A stretch of DNA of 64,000 nucleotides from Actinopolymorpha rutila (GTDB taxonomy: Bacteria > Actinomycetota > Actinomycetes > Propionibacteriales > Actinopolymorphaceae). This document shows positions 8,375-17,071 of the stretch, one piece after another. Within the stretch, counting starts at the first letter, position 1. Every line of letters starts with the position of its first letter. Made by a program: the position numbers and the translations under genes. The stretch is taken from positions 4,774,001-4,838,000 of the forward strand of contig NZ_JACBZH010000001.1 in the NCBI RefSeq assembly GCF_013407855.1, given 5' to 3'. The notes beneath the pieces are model-generated. The model searched no databases. It was not told the origin of the DNA and worked only from the letters and a program-made list of their open reading frames with translations.

Positions 8375-9421
8375 TCAGGTCCTCGCCGGTTCCGGTGTAC
8401 GCCGGCCGAGCGAACGCGGGCTGACCAGGAAGCCGGCCCCCCACGTCATGTGCATCGTGGCCACCACCACGGGCAGCCACAGCCGCCCGCGCAGGGACAT
8501 CCCCCGCCCCTCCACCAGGGTCGCGGCGACCACGAGGAGCAGGTAGCCGACGGGGAGTACGAAGCCGAGCAGCAGCCACGGCAGGCCGGCGAGCAGACCG
8601 ACCAGGCCGAGCACGAGCCCCAGCGCGCAGCCGAGGACGGCCAGCGGCGGGGCGAGGTAGCGCAGGCTGAACGTACCGGGGTGCGTACGCCCGATCGCGC
8701 GGCGCCACTTGCCGGTGAGGTAGAACTGCCGCACCAGGTCGGACAGCCTGGACCGCGGATGGTAGGTCACCCGCAGCTCGGGGCTGAACCACACCGTCCC
8801 GCCGGCCTGCCGGATCCGGTGGTTGAGCTCCCAGTCCTGGGCCCGGACGAAGGTGTCGTCGAAGCCGCCGAGCCGCTCGAGGGTCTCCCGGCGGAAGACG
8901 CCGAGGTAGACCGACTCGACCGGGCCGGCCTGGCCGCCGACGTGGAAGCGGGCGCCGCCGAGCCCGATCGGGCTGACGTACGCCCGGGCCGCCGCCTCCT
9001 CGAAGCCGGGCTCGCCCTCGGCCGCCATCACCCCGCCCACGTTGTCCGCCCCGGTCTCGGCGAGGAGTTCGACCGCCCGCCGGATGTAGCCAGGCGACAG
9101 GATGCCGTGCCCGTCGACGCGTACGACGATCTCGTAGGTCGTCTCCCTGATCGCGGCGTTCAGCCCGCTCGGCGTGACGCCGGCGGGATTCTGCACCAGC
9201 CGGACGCGGGAGTCGCCGGCGACGATCTCCTCCGCGATCTGCTGGGTGCGGTCGCGGGACGGGGCGATGGCGATCACCAGCTCCAGCCGGCCGTCGTAGT
9301 CCTGGGCCAGGACCTGCGCCACCGCGGTCCGCAGGTGGCGCTCCTCGTTGTAGACCGGCATCACCACCGAGACGCCCGGCCAGGCGGTGTCGGCGGGTAC
9401 GGGCTGGGGTGTTCCCGTCAC
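8375..9421 (-). CDS. ExoA-like family 2 glycosyltransferase with C-terminal membrane segments
   Basis: This 348-residue enzyme is convergent with the polymer operon. The N-terminal GT-A domain has VSVVMPVYNEERHL and the metal site VRVDGHG, a DGH variant typical of succinoglycan ExoA-like enzymes. FVRAQDWELNHRIR carries the probable catalytic acid. Three or four hydrophobic segments after about residue 255 anchor it in the membrane. GTG 9421 is chosen because AAAGGG lies just upstream; the longer frame to 9523 encodes a His/Arg-rich stretch unlike the family. It probably builds exopolysaccharide or extends the polymer from the neighbouring cluster. Confidence 0.82.
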   Translation of the reverse strand: MTGTPQPVPADTAWPGVSVVMPVYNEERHLRTAVAQVLAQDYDGRLELVIAIAPSRDRTQQIAEEIVAGDSRVRLVQNPAGVTPSGLNAAIRETTYEIVVRVDGHGILSPGYIRRAVELLAETGADNVGGVMAAEGEPGFEEAAARAYVSPIGLGGARFHVGGQAGPVESVYLGVFRRETLERLGGFDDTFVRAQDWELNHRIRQAGGTVWFSPELRVTYHPRSRLSDLVRQFYLTGKWRRAIGRTHPGTFSLRYLAPPLAVLGCALGLVLGLVGLLAGLPWLLLGFVLPVGYLLLVVAATLVEGRGMSLRGRLWLPVVVATMHMTWGAGFLVSPRSLGRRTPEPART

Positions 9422-9600
9422 GGCGGCCCTTTCGAAACGAAGACGGTGGAGACGGTGCGGACGGTGGGGATGGTGAGGTGGCCGCCCAGCCCGAAGCTCC
9501 GAGGCGGACTGGCGGGGGACCAACTTACCGAGCCGCCGAGCCGCCGCCGTCCTGGGGCGGCACGCCCCACGCGGCCCGCTCTCCCGTGGTCACGCCTCGC

Positions 9601-11280
9601 TCAGCCCGCGGAACAGACCTCGCCGAGCTCGTGCACCGCCTGCCGGCTCTCGCCGCTCGACCCGCCGCCGGAGCCGGAGCTACGGGAGCCACTAGTACCG
9701 CCGGAGTCGCCGCCCGAGCCCGAACCCGACGCCTGGTCCGTCCTGGGCCTGCCCGCGGCCTTCGCCGTCGGGCTCGCGCTGAGCGTCTGCCTGGACGCTT
9801 CGATCGCGGCGTCCACGTTCTTCCTGATCACCGAGAAGTCCGGGCGCGCGGTCCTGATCAGCGGCGGCACGAACTGCACCGACACGATCTTCTGCCGCTT
9901 CGCCTTCAGCGCGAGGTCGACCATGGTGCCCAGCTCGCTGGCCGGAATGTCGGTGGAGACGATCTGCTCGCCCGCCTCGGCGATCTTCTGGAACTTCAGC
10001 AGCACGGTGGCGGGGTCGAGCTGGTGCAGCATGGCGGCCATCACACAGCGCTGCCGGGCCATCCGGTCGTAGTCGCTGGTGGTCGCCCGCGATCGGGAGT
10101 ACCACAACGCGTGGTAGCCATCCAGTCGCTGGTCACCCGCCTTGATGACGCCGCGTACGGCGCCGTCCCGGCCGGTGATCGGTACGTCCGCCCTGACGTT
10201 CACCCGTACGCCGCCGACGGCGTCGACCAGTTGCTCGAACCCGCCCATGTCGATCAGCGCGTAGTAGTTGACCCGCAGCCCGGTCAGCTGCCGGATCGCG
10301 TCCTCTGTGGCGGTGATTCCGGGGTTCGCGTCGCCGGGGAACAGCTGCTTGTGGTCGGTGGCCCAGGTGTAGACGGCGTTCAGCAGGCACTCGTCACCGC
10401 AGTCGAAGCCGTTCGGGAACTGCTTGTGCATCACCGAGCCGGGCGGGAACGGCACCCGCTGGAGGTTGCGGGGGAAGCTGAACATCGCGGCCCGTCCGGT
10501 CCGCTCGTCGATCGACACCAGCGTCATGCTGTCCGGGCGCAGGCCCACCCGGTCCTTGCCGGCGTCGGCCCCGAGCAGCAGGAGGTTGTACCGCCCGGCG
10601 GTCGGGTCGGTCGTCGTGGTGCCCGCGAAGATCCGGGAGATGGAGTCGCGAGCCACCCCGATGTAGTGGGCGGAGGTGAGCACCAGGCTCACCGCGAGTA
10701 CGGACGCCGCCACCATCGTGACGGTCGAGGTCAGCCGCTGCTTCTGCCGCATCCGGAGCGGCCGTCCGAGCCGCCACGCGTCCACGAACAGCGCCAGCCA
10801 GCCGACGGCCACGACGAGCAGCACGATCTGGCCGAAGCGGAGCACGCCGGGGTCGGAGATCAGGGACACCAGGATCCGCGGGGAGACCAGCCCGACCAGG
10901 GCCAGGAGTACGGCGACGGAGAGTACGGCCGCCGCCACCCGCAGCGCGAACTTCCCGACCACGCGGTTGCCCGCCACCAACTGCGCCGATCCGGGCGCGC
11001 CCAGCGTCATCAGCAGCAGGCAGACCGCCCGCCGGAACCATCGGCTGCTCTCGGCGCTTCGCTGCGGGTCCTCGCGCCGCGGCCGGCCGGAGGATGCGGG
11101 GCGTGGCCCGGCGGAGACACCGGACGAGGCGGTGCCGCGGGGGGACGCAGGGGTACCAGAGTGCGCGATCGTACGGGAGGACGCGGGGGTACGGGTGGAA
11201 GGACGTCGCCGCCCCGCACCTTGCTGCTGGCCGCGGACATCCCCCGAGCGCGGCCCACACCGCTGGTCCCACCCCGTCAT
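9601..11280 (-). CDS. LytR-CpsA-Psr (LCP) family wall polymer ligase
   Basis: This 559-residue protein has a basic cytoplasmic N-terminus, three hydrophobic segments (near FALRVAAAVL, IVLLVVAVGW and VTMVAASVLA), then the extracellular LCP domain. LCP enzymes move undecaprenyl-phosphate-linked glycopolymers onto peptidoglycan. The core motifs LLLLGADAGKDR, RPDSMTLVSID, FSFPRNLQ and YSRSRATTSDYDRMARQ contain the Arg and Asp residues that hold pyrophosphate and metal. The C-terminus is a Ser/Gly-rich tail. ATG 11280 is one option; ATG 11298 is equally possible because no clear ribosome site is seen. It is divergent from a second LCP gene. Confidence 0.85.
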   Translation of the reverse strand: MTGWDQRCGPRSGDVRGQQQGAGRRRPSTRTPASSRTIAHSGTPASPRGTASSGVSAGPRPASSGRPRREDPQRSAESSRWFRRAVCLLLMTLGAPGSAQLVAGNRVVGKFALRVAAAVLSVAVLLALVGLVSPRILVSLISDPGVLRFGQIVLLVVAVGWLALFVDAWRLGRPLRMRQKQRLTSTVTMVAASVLAVSLVLTSAHYIGVARDSISRIFAGTTTTDPTAGRYNLLLLGADAGKDRVGLRPDSMTLVSIDERTGRAAMFSFPRNLQRVPFPPGSVMHKQFPNGFDCGDECLLNAVYTWATDHKQLFPGDANPGITATEDAIRQLTGLRVNYYALIDMGGFEQLVDAVGGVRVNVRADVPITGRDGAVRGVIKAGDQRLDGYHALWYSRSRATTSDYDRMARQRCVMAAMLHQLDPATVLLKFQKIAEAGEQIVSTDIPASELGTMVDLALKAKRQKIVSVQFVPPLIRTARPDFSVIRKNVDAAIEASRQTLSASPTAKAAGRPRTDQASGSGSGGDSGGTSGSRSSGSGGGSSGESRQAVHELGEVCSAG

Positions 11281-11373
11281 GGCGGCATACCAGCACATCG
11301 CGTGGCGTGATCATCACCGCCACGCCGAACCGGACGGCATTCGACTGGATGTGCCGGATCCAGGCCGAACGGG

Positions 11374-11379
11374 TACGGT
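11374..11379 (+). promoter_or_regulatory. -10 box (TACGGT), probable leaderless LCP gene
   Basis: TACGGT ends six bases before ATG 11386, consistent with transcription starting at or next to the start codon. Confidence 0.4.
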
Positions 11380-11385
11380 GCCTCC

Positions 11386-12789
11386 ATGCCGAACGGCGGC
11401 CGCTCGCAACGACCTCGTCAACCCGACGACGAAGGTCGCGACTCCCCACAGTACGGCTGGCTCTACCAAGGAGCCGGCCGGGAGCGATCCGCGCGCGAAA
11501 ACCGCTCCCGGGCCCGCCGGGGCGAGGCGCCGCCGCCGGAGTCCACCCAGGCGATGCCCACCCGTTCCGGTCCCGACCGCGGCCGGGGGCAGCGCCCCCA
11601 GTACCCACCGCCCGGCTCACAGCGCGGCGGTGGCCGCGGCGAGTACGCCGGGTATTCCAACGACTACGGCAACGACTACGGGGACGAGTACTCCGACCCG
11701 AGGGACGACCGCGGCCGTTCGAACCCGCGGGACCCGTCCGGGCGTTCCCGCGGCGGAGGCCGCGCCGCCCCGCCGGCCAGGGGTCCGGGTGGCCGGCTGC
11801 TCCCCGAACCCAGGCAACGACGCCGCCGGTCGGGTTTCCGGCTGCGGCGGATTCTGCTCCTCGTGCTCGTCGCCTGGCTGATCGTCCTGATCGGCGTACC
11901 CATCATCGCCTGGAGCCGGGTCACCAAGGTGCCGTACGAGCCGGCCGGCGAACGCCCCGTGAGCAGTGCGGGCACCAACTTCCTGCTGGTCGGCTCCGAC
12001 AGCCGGCAGGGCCTCACCGCCGAGCAGCGCAACGCCCTGGGCACCGGGCGCGCGGCCGGTCAGCGCACGGACACGATCATGATCCTGCACGTGCCGAGCC
12101 TCGGCGGGTCGCCGACGCTGGTGTCGCTGCCCCGCGACTCCTACGTTCCGGTCCCCGGGCACGGCCGGAACAAGATCAACGCCGCCTTCTCCATCGGCGG
12201 TCCCAAGCTCCTCACCGCGACTGTGGAGAACGCCACCGGCCTGCGGATGGACAACTACGTCGAGATCGGCTTCGGCGGCTTCGTCGGCGTGGTCGAGGGA
12301 CTCGGCGGGGTCAACATGTGCCTGCCCAAGGCGATCAAGGACGAGAAGGCGCACATCGACCTGCCGTCCGGCTGCCAGGATCTGAACGGCCCGAACGCGC
12401 TGGGCTACGTCCGTGCCCGCTACTTCGACCCGAAGGGCGACCTCGGCCGGGTGGAGCGGCAGCGGCAGTTCCTGTCCGCGGTGGTGAAGAAGACCGCGAG
12501 CCCCGGCACGATCATCAACCCGGTTCGCTACACCCGGGTCGGGCTGTCGGCGGGCGACGCGCTGACCGTCGGCGAGGGCACGACAGTGGTCGACATGGCG
12601 CGGTTCGGGCTGGCGATGCGGTCGCTGTCGTCCGGCAGCGGCACGACACTCACCGTGCCGGTCTCCACCACCTCGCTGAGCACGCCGGTCGGCAGCGCGG
12701 TCCGCTGGGACCGCCAGCGGGCGCTCAACCTCTTCCACGCACTGCGCGACGGCGGACCGATCCCGCCCAGCCTGATCCCCCACAACTGA
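11386..12789 (+). CDS. LytR-CpsA-Psr (LCP) family wall polymer ligase
   Basis: This 467-residue protein has a long disordered, Arg/Gly/Pro-rich cytoplasmic region (residues 1-150), one membrane anchor (about 155-176) and an extracellular LCP domain. Diagnostic motifs are NFLLVGSDSRQG, RTDTIMILHV, LVSLPRDSYV, KINAAFS, YVRARYFDPKGD and GRVERQRQFL. The conserved Arg and Asp residues expected for phosphotransfer are present. A 87-bp gap separates it from the divergent LCP gene. Having two LCP ligases beside a CDP-alcohol/TagGH-like cluster suggests that one or both attach that cluster's product to peptidoglycan; this link is inferred from position. Confidence 0.88.
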   Translation: MPNGGRSQRPRQPDDEGRDSPQYGWLYQGAGRERSARENRSRARRGEAPPPESTQAMPTRSGPDRGRGQRPQYPPPGSQRGGGRGEYAGYSNDYGNDYGDEYSDPRDDRGRSNPRDPSGRSRGGGRAAPPARGPGGRLLPEPRQRRRRSGFRLRRILLLVLVAWLIVLIGVPIIAWSRVTKVPYEPAGERPVSSAGTNFLLVGSDSRQGLTAEQRNALGTGRAAGQRTDTIMILHVPSLGGSPTLVSLPRDSYVPVPGHGRNKINAAFSIGGPKLLTATVENATGLRMDNYVEIGFGGFVGVVEGLGGVNMCLPKAIKDEKAHIDLPSGCQDLNGPNALGYVRARYFDPKGDLGRVERQRQFLSAVVKKTASPGTIINPVRYTRVGLSAGDALTVGEGTTVVDMARFGLAMRSLSSGSGTTLTVPVSTTSLSTPVGSAVRWDRQRALNLFHALRDGGPIPPSLIPHN

Positions 12790-12833
12790 CCGTCCCGGCG
12801 GCTGACCGTCCTGGCGGCTGACCGTTCCGGCGG
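12786..12833. repeat. three tandem 16-bp units at the end of the LCP gene
   Basis: Three near-identical 16-bp units beginning ctgaccgt start inside the stop codon region of the LCP gene and run downstream. The second and third each differ by a single base from the first. Confidence 0.65.
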
Positions 12834-12932
12834 CGGGATCCGTGAGGTCCCTGCAGGCCCTCGCCTCGTCCCCCGCAGGTCCGTCGTGGACCCTCGCCTG
12901 GTCCGCTCTCCCGCCGACATGCTCGGGAACCT

Positions 12933-12954
12933 CGCTCCGGAATATCCCGGAGCG
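12933..12954. terminator. hairpin, possible terminator
   Basis: Perfect 8-bp arms (cgctccgg and ccggagcg) flank a 6-base AT-rich loop, 140 bp downstream of the LCP gene and just upstream of the small CxxC gene. There is no T-tract, so termination is only suggested. Confidence 0.35.
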
Positions 12955-12986
12955 GGCTCACCCAAGCCGCTCGTGGAGGACGTCCC

Positions 12987-13277
12987 ATGGCCCCGCGGAC
13001 ACCTCAGTTGTCCCCGCGTTCCCTCATCCGTTCGGTCACCCTCGCCAGTGAGTACGGCTCGGAGTGGGTCGAGGTCCTGGCCCGGGAGATCGAACGCAAC
13101 CACCGGCCCGACCGGTCCCGGCTCGCCGTTCGCTGGGTCTGGCGGGTGCTGCCGGTCCCGCACCTGCGGCAGGCGCGGTGCGTCGTATGCGCCGAACGCT
13201 GGATCTGCCCGGACGTCGTCTGGGCGGAGGGGCTGATGTCCTCCGGCCGCCGCGCCCTCGACCGGCTCGACCGCTGA
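12987..13277 (+). CDS. small hypothetical protein with C-x2-C-x4-W-x-C motif
   Basis: This 96-residue protein has GGAGGA seven bases before ATG 12987. Its middle part reads RCVVCAERWIC and then DVVWAEG. The same spacing of three cysteines and two tryptophans appears in the protein at 118-507. The N-terminal half contains EYGSEWVEVLAREIERN, probably a helix. It has no membrane segment and no recognised family. The cysteines could coordinate zinc or take part in thiol chemistry. It lies convergent to the acyl-CoA dehydrogenase gene, 17 bp from its stop. Confidence 0.65.
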   Translation: MAPRTPQLSPRSLIRSVTLASEYGSEWVEVLAREIERNHRPDRSRLAVRWVWRVLPVPHLRQARCVVCAERWICPDVVWAEGLMSSGRRALDRLDR

Positions 13278-13294
13278 CCAGCTGAGCCGGAGGG

Positions 13295-14446
13295 CTACTT
13301 CAGCACCTGGCGGGCGAGGACCACCCGCTGGATCTGGTTGGTGCCCTCGTAGATCTGGGTGATCTTCGCGTCGCGCATCATCCGCTCGACCGGGTAGTCC
13401 TGCACGTAGCCGTAGCCACCGAGCAGTTGGACCGCGTCGGTGGTGACCTCCATGGCCATGTCGGAGGCGAAGCACTTGGCGGCGGCGCCGAAGAACGTCA
13501 GGTCCGGGTCGGAGCGCTCCGAGCGCGCGGCGGCGGCGTAGGTCAGCTGCCGGGCGGCCTCCAGCTTCGTCGCCATGTCGGCGAGCATGAACTGCACACC
13601 CTGGAAGTCCGCGACCGCCTGCCCGAACTGCCGGCGCTCCTTGACGTAGCCGACCGCGTAGTCGAGCGCTCCCTGCGCGATCCCCACGGCCTGCGCGGCG
13701 ATCGTCACCCGGGTGTGGTCCAGCGTGCGCAGGGCCAGCTTGAACCCCTCCCCCTCGACACCGACGAGCCGGCTCGCCGGCAGGCGTACGTCGTCGAGAT
13801 AGACCTCACACGTGGGCGAGCCCTTGATCCCGAGCTTCTTCTCCGGTGTGCCGAAGGTCACCCCGGGGTCGGTCTTCTCCACCACGAACGCGGAGATGCC
13901 GCGGGCGCCGCGGTCGGGGTCGGTGCTGGCGAACACGGTGTAGTAGTCGGACACGCCCGCGTTGGTGATCCAGCGCTTGACGCCGTTCAGCCGCCAGCCG
14001 TCCCCGTCGCGGACCGCGCGGGTGCGCATCGCCGCCGCATCGCTGCCGGCCTCGGGTTCGGACAGGCAGTACGAGAACATCGCCTCGCCCGCGGCGACCG
14101 GGGTGAGGTAGCGCTTGTTCAGTTCCTCCGACCCGGCGAGGAGCAGCGGCATCGTCCCGAGCTTGTTCACCGCCGGGATCAGCGAACTCGACGCGCAGGC
14201 CCGGGCCACCTCCTCGATCACGATGGCGGTGGCCAGCGCGTCGGCGCCGACGCCGCCGAAGGTCTCCGGGATGTGCGGTGCGTGGAAGTCCGCGGCCCGC
14301 AGCGCGTCGTAGGCCGCCTCGGGGAAGGTCGCGTTCCGGTCCACGTCGGCCGCGTGCGGTGCCACCTTGTCGCGGCAGAGATCCCGGCAGGCGGCGCGGA
14401 CGGCCTTGTGCTCGTCGGTGGGGGCGAAGAGCGGGACGTCGTTCAC
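13295..14446 (-). CDS. acyl-CoA dehydrogenase
   Basis: This 383-residue flavoenzyme removes two hydrogens from an acyl-CoA and passes electrons to ETF. The FAD/substrate motifs CLSEPEAGSD and RWITNAG are present, as is the C-terminal QIYEGTNQIQR, where E367 is the catalytic base position of the short-chain and glutaryl type enzymes. GTG 14446 is preceded by GAGGAGG and gives the family's usual ~380 residues; the frame upstream encodes an atypical basic extension. The gene stands alone here. Chain length cannot be read, but short-chain substrates are the best guess. Confidence 0.88.
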   Translation of the reverse strand: MNDVPLFAPTDEHKAVRAACRDLCRDKVAPHAADVDRNATFPEAAYDALRAADFHAPHIPETFGGVGADALATAIVIEEVARACASSSLIPAVNKLGTMPLLLAGSEELNKRYLTPVAAGEAMFSYCLSEPEAGSDAAAMRTRAVRDGDGWRLNGVKRWITNAGVSDYYTVFASTDPDRGARGISAFVVEKTDPGVTFGTPEKKLGIKGSPTCEVYLDDVRLPASRLVGVEGEGFKLALRTLDHTRVTIAAQAVGIAQGALDYAVGYVKERRQFGQAVADFQGVQFMLADMATKLEAARQLTYAAAARSERSDPDLTFFGAAAKCFASDMAMEVTTDAVQLLGGYGYVQDYPVERMMRDAKITQIYEGTNQIQRVVLARQVLK

Positions 14447-14650
14447 GGGTACCTCCTCGGCGGTCACCGGGCGGGGCTCTGGCGGCGTTCGGCGATCCGC
14501 GTGCGCGCGATTCCACATTCTTGCCGACGGCGACACTACTGCCAGGTAACTTACGCCCGGCGGCCGGGGACTACCAGCGGGCGCCCCAGGGTCAGACCGC
14601 TGTGCGACGACTTCGTTACCAATCGCAGCCGACGATGGGGCGGGGTACGG
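14447..14650. other. intergenic region between divergent acyl-CoA dehydrogenase and ugd
   Basis: This stretch presumably holds the acyl-CoA dehydrogenase promoter on the minus strand. No supported gene or strong inverted repeat was seen. Confidence 0.4.
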
Positions 14651-14656
14651 TAGCCT
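14651..14656 (+). promoter_or_regulatory. -10 box (TAGCCT) upstream of ugd
   Basis: TAGCCT fits the actinobacterial -10 consensus. It would give a leader of about 120 nt before GTG 14782. Confidence 0.35.
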
Positions 14657-14781
14657 GCCGGTCGCGGGTTCGTGGTCGCCGACACCGGCAACCGCCGGAC
14701 CCGGCCAACACCGGCCGCAACACCGGCCATCATCCCGGCATCGACCATCGCCGGGAAGTCCGCACGCTGGAGGCTCGACTC

Positions 14782-16098
14782 GTGTCCTATCGCATCACCG
14801 TTCTCGGTACCGGCTACCTCGGCGCCACCCACGCCGCCTGCATGGCCGAGCTGGGCTACGAAGTCCTCGGCGTCGACCTCGAGCCGGCGAAGGTGGCCTC
14901 GCTCAACGAAGGGCACGTGCCGTTCTTCGAGCCGGAGCTGGAGCCGCTGCTGCGCAAGCACGTCGAGTCCGGCCGGCTGCGGTTCACCACCTCCTACGAG
15001 GAGGCGGCGGAGTTCGGCGACGTGCACTTCCTGTGCGTGGGTACGCCGCAGCGTGACGGCGAGTACGCCGCCGACATGTCCTACGTCGACTCGGCCGTCG
15101 AGAGCCTGGTGCCGCTGCTGACCCGGCCCGCACTGATCGTCGGCAAGTCCACCGTCCCGGTGGGCACCGCGAGCCGGCTGTCCGACCGGATCGCCGAGCT
15201 GGCGCCGCCGGTTTCCGTCGAGCTGGCCTGGAGCCCGGAGTTCACTCGCGAGGGCCTGGCCGTCGAGGACACCCTGCGCCCCAACCGCCTGGTGTTCGGC
15301 GTCCGGTCCGAGTACGCGGAGAAGCTGCTGCGGGAGGTGTTCGCACCGGTCATCGACGCTGGGTCCCCGGTCGTCGTCTGCGACTACGCCACCGCAGAGC
15401 TGGTCAAGGTCGGCGCCAACTCCTTCCTGGCCACCAAGATCTCCTACATCAACGCCATGGCCGAGCTGTGCGACACCACCGGTGCCGACGTGACGCTGCT
15501 CGCCGACGCGCTCGGCCACGACGACCGGATCGGGCGGCAGTTCCTCAACGCCGGCCTCGGCTACGGCGGCGGCTGTCTGCCCAAGGACCTGCGCGCCTTC
15601 ATGGCCCGGGCCGGTGAGCTCGGCGCGGAGGAGGCACTGACCTTCCTGCGTGAGGTGGACGCGATCAACATGCGCCGCCGGCAGAAGGTCGTCGACGTGA
15701 CCGCCGACGTGCTCGGCAACCAGTGGATCGGCAAGCGGGTCGCGGTGCTCGGTGCGGCGTTCAAGCCCAACACCGACGACATCCGCGACTCCCCCGCGCT
15801 CAACGTCGCCGGCCGGATCCACCTGCACGGTGCCGCGGTCAGCGTCTACGACCCGAAGGCGATGCACAACGCCCGCCGGTCGTTCCCGACCCTGCGCTAC
15901 GCCGAGTCGGTGATGGACGCCTGCCAGGGCGCACACGTCGTCCTGCACCTGACCGCCTGGCAGGAGTTCCGGGAGCTCGACCCGGCCGTGCTGGCGAAGA
16001 CGGTCGCCACCCCCAACGTGATCGACGGGCAGAACTGCCTGGACCGCCCGACCTGGCGCCGCGCCGGGTGGAGGTACCGCGGTCTCGGCCGCTCCTGA
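14782..16098 (+). CDS. ugd: UDP-glucose 6-dehydrogenase
   Basis: This 438-residue enzyme oxidises UDP-glucose to UDP-glucuronate with two NAD+. The dinucleotide motif is G9-T-G11-Y-L-G14. The catalytic cysteine is C265 in GYGGGCLPKD. The C-terminal domain carries AAFKPNTDDIRDSP, typical of the UDP-glucose/GDP-mannose dehydrogenase family. GTG 14782 has GGAGG eight bases upstream and places the nucleotide-binding strand at the very N-terminus, as expected. UDP-glucuronate could feed the glycan made by the nearby glycosyltransferase and LCP genes. UDP-ManNAc dehydrogenase activity cannot be excluded. Confidence 0.87.
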   Translation: MSYRITVLGTGYLGATHAACMAELGYEVLGVDLEPAKVASLNEGHVPFFEPELEPLLRKHVESGRLRFTTSYEEAAEFGDVHFLCVGTPQRDGEYAADMSYVDSAVESLVPLLTRPALIVGKSTVPVGTASRLSDRIAELAPPVSVELAWSPEFTREGLAVEDTLRPNRLVFGVRSEYAEKLLREVFAPVIDAGSPVVVCDYATAELVKVGANSFLATKISYINAMAELCDTTGADVTLLADALGHDDRIGRQFLNAGLGYGGGCLPKDLRAFMARAGELGAEEALTFLREVDAINMRRRQKVVDVTADVLGNQWIGKRVAVLGAAFKPNTDDIRDSPALNVAGRIHLHGAAVSVYDPKAMHNARRSFPTLRYAESVMDACQGAHVVLHLTAWQEFRELDPAVLAKTVATPNVIDGQNCLDRPTWRRAGWRYRGLGRS

Positions 16099-16211
16099 CC
16101 GGGAGTTCACGTCCGGAGGATCACCTGACCTCCGGACGGGCGGTGTTCACCGGGGAAGCCGTTCGGGCAGGTCGCGTGCCGTAGCGGCCGCGACCGGGCA
16201 TGATCGGATGC

Positions 16212-16646
16212 GTGACCCGACCCTGGACCGATCCGCAGATCATCGACGAGATCCTCACCGAGTGTGAGACCTGGGCCGTCGTCGGCCTGTCCACCAACGC
16301 AGAACGCGCCGCCTTCCGCGTCGCCCAGACCCTGCAGAAGCACGGCAAGCGCATCGTCCCGGTGCATCCGCGCGCGGAGACGGTGCACGGCGAACAGGGC
16401 TACGCCAAGCTCGCCGACATTCCGTTCCCGGTCGACTGCGTCGAGGTGTTCGTACGATCCGAGCTCGCCGGCCCGGTCGCCGACGAGGCGATCGCGATCG
16501 GCGCCAAGGCGGTGTGGTTCCAGCTCGGCATCCTCGACGAGGATGCCTACAACCGCGCCACCGCGACGGGAACGGTCATGGTGATGGACCGCTGCGCGGC
16601 GGTCGAGCTTTCCCGTCGCGACGGGAAGAACGGGAGATCCTCATGA
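16212..16646 (+). CDS. CoA-binding domain protein (YccU-like)
   Basis: This 144-residue Rossmann-fold protein has WAVVGLSTNAERAAF, the CoA-binding loop, then VPVHPRAE and VWFQLGI, all typical of stand-alone CoA-binding proteins related to succinyl-CoA synthetase alpha. The function in bacteria is unsettled. GTG 16212 fits the homologue-like start TRPWTDP; ATG 16200 is four codons upstream. Its TGA overlaps the next gene's ATG (ATGA), so the two are likely co-expressed. Confidence 0.75.
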   Translation: MTRPWTDPQIIDEILTECETWAVVGLSTNAERAAFRVAQTLQKHGKRIVPVHPRAETVHGEQGYAKLADIPFPVDCVEVFVRSELAGPVADEAIAIGAKAVWFQLGILDEDAYNRATATGTVMVMDRCAAVELSRRDGKNGRSS

Positions 16647-17068
16647 CGGTGGTCGACACCTCCACGGAGTTCGGAGCGCACGTCGCCGAGCGACTCGAAC
16701 GGGACGAGCTGATCTGGCTCACCACGGTGAGTGCCGACGGCACGCCCGTTCCGACCCTGGTGTGGTTCCTGTGGACCAACGGAGAGTTCCTCATCCACAG
16801 CCAGCCGGACAAGCCGAAGCTGCGGCACATCGCCCGCAACCCCCGGGTCGGCCTGCACCTGGACAGCAACGCCGCGGGCAACGACGTCGTGGTGCTGACC
16901 GGCGAGGCTCGGGCCCCGGCGGAGCCGACGACCGAGGAGGAGGCGGACCGCTACTTTCGCAAGTACGCCAAGGGCATCGAGGCGATCGGCATGACCCCGG
17001 AGTCGCTCGCGCGGGAGTTCTCCGTGCCGATCCGGGTCACTCCACAGCGACTTCGGGGATGGGTGTGA
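16643..17068 (+). CDS. PPOX-class flavin/F420-dependent oxidoreductase
   Basis: This 141-residue split-barrel protein resembles the actinobacterial pyridoxamine-phosphate-oxidase-like family (Rv3369 type). The core strand reads LIWLTTVSADGTPVPTLVWF, followed by KPKLRHIARNPRVGLHLD, where the flavin or deazaflavin phosphate is held. Members bind FMN or F420, and their substrates are mostly unknown. It begins at ATG 16643 overlapping the CoA-binding gene's stop, with GGGAGA upstream. The next small gene starts four bases after its stop. Confidence 0.8.
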   Translation: MTVVDTSTEFGAHVAERLERDELIWLTTVSADGTPVPTLVWFLWTNGEFLIHSQPDKPKLRHIARNPRVGLHLDSNAAGNDVVVLTGEARAPAEPTTEEEADRYFRKYAKGIEAIGMTPESLAREFSVPIRVTPQRLRGWV

Positions 17069-17071
17069 GTC

